Part shown: piece after piece, positions 56,813 to 64,000 of the stretch | How positions within the stretch are numbered: the first letter of the stretch is position 1 | Layout: every line of letters begins with the position of its first letter | Assembly: GCA_012064415.1 (NCBI GenBank) | Contig: SSNU01000321.1 | Span: 62,001 to 126,000 of the forward strand | Direction: 5' to 3' | Length of the DNA stretch: 64,000 bases | From: Gyrodactylus bullatarudis | Lineage: Eukaryota; Platyhelminthes; Monogenea; Gyrodactylidea; Gyrodactylidae | Program-made: the position numbers and the translations under genes | Notes under the pieces: generated by a model | What the model was told of the DNA's origin: nothing | Database searches by the model: none | Seen by the model: only the letters and a program-made list of their open reading frames with translations

Positions 56813-57345
56813 CCCTATAGAAATTTTATAATGACATTTAATATTTTTTCATAATTATACGGAAGGAATTGAGAATTTTAGCAATACTCGATTATTATTG
56901 AATTTGCAACCAGAAAAGAGGCTGGTGAATCAGTGCAATAGTTAGTTTTAGTTCGTTTTCCCACAAAATTGGTTTAATGATGTAAGAAGGGAGGAAGTTA
57001 TCCTCTAATGTTCCATAATAACCATAGAGTCATTTTGTTAAACCTTGTTGTCTAAAATGATCTAATAAAAAGTTATTGAAATAAAAAAAAGATGAGAAAA
57101 CCTATATATCAGTGTTTGGATGATGTGACCCTGGTTAACCCTTTCGGTGCCGGGACTATTACACAAATTTTCATAAAAACCGAAATTTAGCTATGAAGAT
57201 ATCAAGTTATTTGGCCAAAAATATTACTAATGCAAGTTCACATTGTGGGCTTCAATTTAAACTTTAATTGATCCAGAAACCTATCAAACTGGTAGAGTTA
57301 TGAAGGTTCAAAAAAATTGGAAAATGGACATATGCACCGAAAGGG
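56813..57345. repeat. Nested TTAA element T2, copy 2, intact ends
   Basis: TTAA (56809-56812) then CCCTATAGAAATTT at the left; GCACCGAAAGGG then TTAA (57346-57349) at the right. An inner unit (57139-57345) starts at its own TTAA|CCCTTTCGGTGC and shares the right end, forming 12-bp perfect inverted repeats. Copy 1 is at 35143-35679. Non-coding. Confidence 0.82.
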
Positions 57346-58954
57346 TTAAGGTTTTTATATGAATAAAATAGATCTGTATTCTATTGGAAATAGTTTATAA
57401 TCGTAAACTCATTGAGTAAATTTGCTGCAGCTTATTCAAAATTTGTTCACAGTCAGAACAAATTTAAATCAAACCTGGAAATATCCTGTAAATACATTTA
57501 ATACTGTAGTACAGTCGGTAGCAAAACTTATTGACCATTTAATTTTAAGGCTTATCAGTGTACAAACTTTTTACTTTTCAAAAATATGCTAAATTTATAA
57601 AAAATATAGAGAGGATTATAGTGAGTTGTTTGGAGAAAAACAAATTTCACCCGTTGGCTAATTCAAAAAAATCAAAATTTTTTAAGGAAAAAAAAATAAA
57701 GGGTAAAATTTAGAAGTGCAAAAATTTGAGCTTTTGAAGCTTTATTTGTGAGTGAGCATATAAAACAAGTATGTTCATTGAACAATTTTATCTAACTCAT
57801 CCAACTTTTCTTCAAGTGTTTTTCAAATACACGTTGTTGATATGAAGATGAGATTTCATGTTTTTGAATGAATAAATACATCTAGGACATATATTTTGCA
57901 CTGAAATATAGAAAATTAGGATCATTCTTCGTTACCATTGAATATATGAAAAACGGATTGTTCTTATTGTGAAATTTTACTCACTTATCACACCAAAAAT
58001 TTCTAGAAAAAAATCCTCGTTAATTATTTTCTAATAACCATCTTATTATTCTAATAACTCATTTAGAATCAGTGAAATTGAAAAATCAGATTGAAATATT
58101 CAATATTGAAAATCTATACATTTTGATCTAGGTCTTAATCTGAGTTGTAGAGAGAAGTATTAATTACACAAAGAATGAATCATAGTCTTTGCCAATAGGC
58201 TGTGATTGGTTGAGTTGATGGGAATTCAGAATAGAATCTTGACAAAAATTATTTTATCAATTGGAGAAAATATGTAAACAAAGTATTTCCCTGAATAAAG
58301 ATGAAAATTTTATCATTCGGCCTCATTCCAAGCAGAGTGAGAGTGTATCTACTTCCCTTCGCTTGCTTTCCTGCAAATGAGGTTAGAACATGTTATTATT
58401 CAGGAGTGAAAACCTCTTTTAGCGGATTCCCACAGAGTTTTGATTATGTTAAGCTTTCATTATGCAACAATTCAAGATAGATTGTACCATGCGCTTTTGT
58501 GTCTATTCGCTTTCTTTACACGAATAGAGTAAGACCTTTTAGTTTCATGATTTCAATGTGTGCTTGTAGAAAATACATGCAACAATAAAATAAATAATCA
58601 GGGAAAAGTCCTATCAAAGTAAAGAGGCCTTCTTGTACTTTCTCATATAAGGTGTACACTGGCTCCCATAAAAATAATAATACAGATTGTATCTCAATCA
58701 TATTTTGAAATATCAAAGCGATAAGAAAAGTTTTCTTTATTCATACAGGTTCTGCTGGGATAATTTCATCCTATTCTGGTTTGTCCAGATTAATTGAATT
58801 AAAATCATTATATAAAATAAAATTAAGATTATCTTATCTCTATCAGTACTTGAGATTGCACCATAAGGGAAAGGAGTTTTACGTTGAGGATCTTATACTC
58901 ATTAATCTCCTCCAATCACAGTAAAGAAAGACAATGTTGAAAATGTAAAGATAA

Positions 58955-59140
58955 AACTAGTCGGGATTCTCAGATATTTTGGTCTCTCCAGACGTTTCGA
59001 CCATGTACAACTCATATTCTTCAATGGTTTGATGAGTTCCTAAAAGACTGACTAAGACATGTTGAAGTCCATCGCCATTGTAACGTTTGTAGTGACCAAA
59101 ATATATATTGACTTCAGTTTTAATAAATTTATTACAAAAT
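58955..59140. repeat. Diverged relative of the 25.9-kb foldback
   Basis: CCAGACGTTTCGACC near the left and ATTGACTTCAGTTTTAATAA at the right match parts of that element. The arms no longer pair along their length. Confidence 0.4.
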
Positions 59141-59296
59141 TATGTGTAAGAATTAAACATTCACGTTATCTTTCAAAAACGTTCTAGAATTATTTTGAAT
59201 TCATATTTCAAAAGTTTCTTGATTGTCCGTCCTATGTATAAAGTGCATTGAAAATTATAAATTAATAGTCTTTTCTTTGGATTTGAGTGAGTCATT

Positions 59297-59482
59297 ATGG
59301 ATCAAACTGAACAATTTCTGAGTTGTAAATTTAAAATTATTAATCAGTCTTCTTCTAATTTCATTACTAAAACCTTTAAAATTAAACTTGATGAAGATTT
59401 GTGCTGCCTGTATCATCTATCTATATCAGATCTATTGGGGGAATTGCTTCACAAATTTGGCTGGATATTATCCAGTGGATAA
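59297..59482 (+). CDS. Possible 61-residue small gene
   Basis: ATG frame starting MDQTEQFLSCKFKII and ending HKFGWILSSG. A TATAAATT lies at 59256-59263, 41 bp upstream, similar to the microprotein genes. It is inside the inferred intron on the same strand. No close AATAAA and no relative in the window, so it may be chance. Confidence 0.3.
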   Translation: MDQTEQFLSCKFKIINQSSSNFITKTFKIKLDEDLCCLYHLSISDLLGELLHKFGWILSSG

Positions 59483-59639
59483 CCATTTCCCAATGTAGGC
59501 TCATAACAGTCAAACCTCACCTTCTACCTAAATTAGAAGTGGTCAAATTAATCGGTTACTAAAATTCCATGATATTTCAAAACAAATAATTTTTCAATAA
59601 GGTATAATTATAACTATTATTAATCATTGAGAGTGGGGA

Positions 59640-60190
59640 CAAAGAAGGGATTTTGAATAGTCAATTTTAGATCTTATACGAGTAATTATAGATTTGAGAT
59701 CATTAAAATTGTCAAATTCATGGAGCGTGGAAAATTCTGATTCAGCATAATCGTGATCAACTTTTGATTAAAATTAAAATTGAAAAATAAAAACTTGTAA
59801 ATCTGTAAGAAATTCATTAATCATCTGGTTTATGAAGAGACATTACTAATTTTAGATTAGTAAGGTTCAGCTAAATCGAATTTTGAGTAAATATAGTAAA
59901 GAGCAGACTTAATTTTATCATTACGGAGATTATAGCTACTTTGACCTGTAGAATAAGTTTCCGAGAATTTTTTTACTTAGAATGCATATCTGCGAACCCA
60001 GAGTGGTTGAAGCCCTGAGACAGATTTAAGTGCATTATAAGAGTCTAACTGAGGGTAAATAGAATGTAAGAATCTATATTGGATCCTTTCTATTTCCAGA
60101 CACTGAGAGTTATTAATTTTTGGTAAAATAGGAAAGATATAATCAAAAAGAGGAAGAATAAGTGATTTATACGCTTTTAATCTTACATTA
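59640..60190 (-). pseudogene. LINE reverse-transcriptase C-terminal relic
   Basis: Minus strand: SLILPLFDYIFPILPK and LEIERIQYRFLHSIYP, then LKSVSGLQPLWVRRYAF, a stop, and KKFSETYSTGQSSYNLRND. The LPLFDY motif followed by a helix starting IERIQ and ending in a YNLR-type block is the usual C-terminal region of non-LTR polymerases. The frame is broken by at least one stop and truncated. The flanking 59640-59740 matches 8.8 kb. Confidence 0.65.
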
Positions 60191-62680
60191 CAGGAGAGCG
60201 AAAATTTTTTATAATAAATATATGTGACTTAATTTTAGGCAAATTAGACAATGGGTCTATTTTTAAATTAGAGTTGATACTGATACCCATGGAATTCTAA
60301 TTCTAATTGATTAAAGTGGGAGAAACTAACCCTTTAATGGCACTATAATTTACACCACGAGTAACGAGAAAAGTAATCAGGTGATGAAAGAGTAATGTTA
60401 CCCTGTGTTTATGATCTCTAGAAAGGCAGAAAAATACATCCAAAAATTCTTTAGCCTACCAAAAGTATTGTATCAATATAATAAATATATGTGTGTGTAT
60501 GATAAAAAGAAAAGAAATCTCATAAATAACTCTTTTTCTATCAGAAATAAAACCAAGAAAGAAAATGCAAAATTATCATGTACAATGTACTACTTGTTAG
60601 ATATATATATTTATTTTATTAGTAATTAGTGGTTCACTTTTATAATTAACATTGAAACTATATATACCTATAAGGGTTCATCCACAATCAGTGAATCTTT
60701 CCTCTTTTGATTACAAGAATATTTTTTTATTCCTTCTTCTTTTTTGTTATACACAGAACACAAACACTCAGGGGAAACACAGAAGTATTGTGTAAAGTAT
60801 CTACACAGAGTGTGTGTACTAAAAAGTGAAAAAACTTAAAAATCAGCAACAAAGTGTCAATTTCACCTCTAGTGAGTGAGTGAGTGAAAGTTTTATTGAC
60901 TCTCTTACATACATGTAAAAGTGTATAGTGGAGATATCAATGGATGGACGCTAATAACAAACATCAGTCTCAGGATAGGAAGACTTATCAGAATAATATT
61001 TTCAAAGTTTTCTTTTTCCCTCTCTGAAGCGTAAGCAACTGTATGCATGTTTTTGACTTTTGATGGAATAATGATTTTTACCAATCAAAATAGACTTGAT
61101 TTTGACACATTTTTTCTCTCTAACTTGAAACAGATGTAAACTTTACAAGGTAGTAAATTGGTGTATTTGGAAAGACCCTAATTATTAGAAACTCTAGAGG
61201 CCTTTCATCTCAAGCAAGGTGCTCTTTTGCTTGCGTTACAAGTTACCAGATCATGCCCTTTAAACTCAAAAAGTGAGGATGGATCAGTTTGTATCTTAGC
61301 TCAAGGTGTTGTATTTTAAAAATATTACATAGGGCTCAGCACGATATCAGTCGAGTAGAATGGATAAAAATTTCTGATCAAAGAGAAAAAAATTTTGATT
61401 TGAGATTTCCATTGATAAAATATTATGATGAATCAATTCTAAAACTGACCCAAAAAATCTTCTGACACTAATTTCTTTTGTTAGTTCATTCAAAAATTGA
61501 ATAGTGACAATTGGTTTCTCCGTCTTGATTACTCTCACTCATTGAAATGAACAAAAAAAAATTTAACTCTAAAAAATGATTTAAAAAAACTCCTTTTTCT
61601 ACTATTAATTTCAGAGAAATTGTTTTTCCCAATTTTGTCTGAAGTTTCTCAATAAAATGATATAAAATAATGGGTTCAAACAAGTCTGAAAACTTAATTC
61701 AAAATCCTTAATTATACGATAATTCTTGAATTGATTCCAATTGTATTTCATTCTTGTATAGAAAATTAACCCAAATTTGCTTTTTCTGCCTCTACTATTT
61801 TGAAAATTTCTACAACCAACAGACTAATTTTCTCTGAGTGAATAAGAAAATTTTAAAGATTTTGTTTTTATCAGTGTTCAAATTACTAATTCGTATTTGA
61901 TCTATTTCACTAAAAAGATATCATCATGTGGAACCGTCATTGAGTTATAATGACCGATTGAGTTATTACTTCAAATGAGGATTGGATTTTAGAATGAATA
62001 TTCTCTTGACACTAGAAAGCTTTCTGTCCTGGTGTGTGTGTATTTCTCTTGGCATTATCTGACATTTTCTTTTTTCTTCTTTTCCCATTGAAGTGTTTCA
62101 TTCTAGGAAGAAAAAGAAACAGAGGGAATAAAAAGCAATGCATTCCAAAAATATCAAGCTTAAACACACACAAACCCCAGTAATGTGTGTGTATGATGGG
62201 GAATACCCACAGCAGAATCCTACGCTGGCAAGGGAGAGTTGATTAGCTTATCAAAGTAGAATTCTCTCGTAAAATACGAGAAATGGCTAATAAGAGAGAT
62301 ACCATGCAGTAGTAGGGAGAAAATCCATTCTAAGAGATTCTACCTGAAAAAAAACAGAGGGAACCGGGGAAAAACTGAAAAAAATTTAATAAGCACTTCT
62401 TGGGTGGTAAGCAAGAGAAAGAGAATCTACATTTTTATCATCAGTGTGAGATGGGTATTACATCATGTATAAATTTTAATTAGGTCACAAACCCATTGTG
62501 CAGAGATTTGTGAATAATGAAAGTCTACAGACAACTAGCAAAACATTCATTTAAACCCAATTTTCTTCCCTTGGAAAATAAATCAATAAGAGTTTTAACA
62601 CCAGTCCATATTAGCTTAGATGAATTCTTCAATACTGTGGGTTATTTTATCCAAGTTCTATTTGGGGTATTTGCAAAGTT

Positions 62681-63244
62681 GGAGAGAAATAAAAGGAAGC
62701 AACTATTCTCAAATCAGTTTAAAAATAGAAGAGGGGTATTCTCGGACAATTTAGGTTACTTTTTTACATTGGATTTGAGGGCCCCAAAAAATTAGTTACA
62801 CTTTGAAATTTTATAATTGCATTCATAGATAGTCCTCCCAGTAATGAATGCTATTTATTTTGCAATTATGGTTACAATCTTGAAAAATCTGTTTTTCATG
62901 AGTATTTTTATTCAGGACTATTTCTAAGTGCTGACTTGTATTTACTAGAATTTGAATCAAGTTAATTTTCTGAAACAATTCAAAATACAATGAATCCATT
63001 CTAGAGGAATTACTCAGTACTTAAAAGTAGCGGGATTAGATTTTGATATACATATAGGCAAATCAGTAATAGGACATAGTCCTGAATAAAAATACTCATG
63101 ATTAAACTTTGAAAGCCATCAAAAACAGATCTTACAACCAAAATTTTAGTATGACCTACCACTGTAACCCAAATGAGAATGTCCGAGAATACCCCTTTCT
63201 ATTTTTAAATTGATTTGAGAATAGTTGCTCCCTCTTATTTCTCG
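62681..63244. repeat. Palindromic element, about 565 bp
   Basis: AACTATTCTCAAATCAGTTT and AGGGGTATTCTCGGACA at the left are mirrored near 63.16-63.22 kb. Inside, CATGAGTATTTTTATTCAGG (62896) is mirrored at about 63077-63100. The 92-codon frame at 62.52-62.80 kb overlaps the left arm and is therefore not called a gene. A fragment of the arm is also at about 3546. Confidence 0.65.
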
Positions 63245-63803
63245 GATTCATTCCGACTTGAAGCAGTGATATTATTTGCAATTAAGCAAAGAATGTTCTT
63301 TTCTAGAATTTTTACTAGTCGAAAAATTCGAATGAGTTTTAATTGAACCTTTATTATTTATTATTCATTATTATAATCAAACTACTTCAAAGTAAAGATA
63401 TTTAAAAGATATTTATAAATAAATTTGTAAATTTCTTTCATAATCTGACAGTTATCAACTGCTATGAAAAAAAACAAAATTAATAGAACATCATTAGGAG
63501 AGACGATTTCAAAATTATTTGAAAATTCAAACAAAATAATTTGAGATCTATGTTCAATACTAATTCATTCGATTTATAAATACAAAATTTTGTATAAGAA
63601 TCTGTTATATAGATGTCTCATTGTTTGGTTTAACATTTTTACACAATCTCGAAAATCGTAAATATCTTTTCGATATCGTATTATTAGTTTAGAAGAATTT
63701 TTTTAATTTCATTCATAAAAAATTGATTATTTCACTACGAGTATATATAGTTTATAATATCAATATACTTACAAGTAGAACTCAGAAAAATAAATATATT
63801 TAG

Positions 63804-64000
63804 ATTTTACGCAAATGTCGGCCATTCCAAGATTACAATATTGACTTAACAATTCGAAAGAGGTCAGAGAATGATGAAAGAAACCTAATTCATACAAAAT
63901 TGGCAAAATTGCCTTTGATGGAAGAGGTGAAAGCTTCTTCTCCCAGGGAACAAGATGAAGATCAAAAGGTAGAACGCATAAAAAGCCGGCACATGCACCT
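63804..64000 (+). CDS. Second exon of the 56.1-kb gene, partial
   Basis: After ATATATTTAG, 65 codons are open in phase 0 to the window end. They read ILRKCRPFQDYNIDLTIRKR, then an acidic/basic mix (MEEVKASSPREQDEDQKVER) to IKSRHMH. Phase and strand agree with the exon at 56135, and composition is clearly coding. No domain is recognisable yet; the charged, low-hydrophobic sequence suits a linker before a DNA-binding domain. The exon continues beyond the window. Confidence 0.6.
   Translation, partial: MLRKCRPFQDYNIDLTIRKRSENDERNLIHTKLAKLPLMEEVKASSPREQDEDQKVERIKSRHMH

Larger units (their letters stand above)
56246..63803 (+). other. Inferred 7.6-kb intron
   Basis: Runs from GTGAGT to the acceptor AAATATATTTAG. 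It contains a T2 element, LINE debris, a foldback relative and a palindromic element. The stretches 57.35-58.95, 60.2-62.65 and 63.25-63.8 kb show nothing except short GTGAGTGAGTGAGTGA (about 60870) and TG/CA repeats (about 62030-62190). If an exon was missed, the intron would be split. Confidence 0.45.

Noticed and set aside
60870..60890. GTGAGTGAGTGAGTGA as multiple splice donors
   Set aside because: A simple tandem repeat with no exon on its upstream side.
62517..62795. 92-codon + strand frame starting MKVYRQLAKHSFKPN
   Set aside because: Its second half is the arm of a palindromic element also found, diverged, near 3.5 kb. It has no TATA box or other gene signal.

Overview
The window is strongly AT-rich eukaryotic nuclear DNA. 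It has GT-AG introns, TATA boxes (TATAAATA type), AATAAA polyadenylation signals, a Tc1-type transposon, fragments of non-LTR retrotransposons and many palindromic non-autonomous transposons. No operons, bacterial ribosome-binding sites, rRNA or convincing tRNA genes were seen. The host looks like an invertebrate animal with a repeat-rich genome. A crustacean, flatworm or nematode all fit, and the sequence alone does not decide between them.

Layout. 0-17 kb is mostly repeats and unassignable DNA: TTAA-flanked MITEs, a decayed copy of a small gene at 7.1 kb, an open stretch at 7.4-7.9 kb, and a gene fragment broken by an inversion at 10.2 kb. 17-29.5 kb holds the most striking content: seven very small genes encoding 23-28-residue Cys/Gly-rich peptides (CC and CCC clusters, CDGG core). 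Each has its own TATA box 34-58 bp before the ATG, and five have a consensus AATAAA within about 30 bp of the stop. Between them sit foldback elements, a Mutator-like MITE with an 11-bp target duplication, a nested foldback insertion, and an intact Tc1-like DD34E transposon with identical 210-bp IR/DR ends. 29.6 kb carries an intact 95-codon ORF whose decayed relative lies at 7.1 kb.

31-36 kb is repeats again, including a piggyBac relic that makes sense of the many TTAA-flanked MITEs. 37-40.2 kb is a small gene-dense island: two paralogous 3' exons on the + strand whose differences are largely synonymous, a minus-strand array of exons of 24-42 nt separated by introns of about 95-110 nt (including back-to-back splice sites with no exon between them), and two intronless ORFs of 156 and about 120 codons. 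40-56 kb is repeats, LINE fragments and featureless AT-rich DNA.

At 56.1 kb a well-formed first coding exon (37 codons, eh1-like motif, donor GTGAGT) begins a + strand host gene. A phase-compatible exon opens at 63.8 kb and runs off the window, implying an intron of about 7.6 kb filled with repeats.

The best candidate for an undescribed system is the microprotein gene family at 17-29.5 kb. The micro-exon array at 38 kb is second. Both rest on sequence pattern only; I recognised no known family for either.
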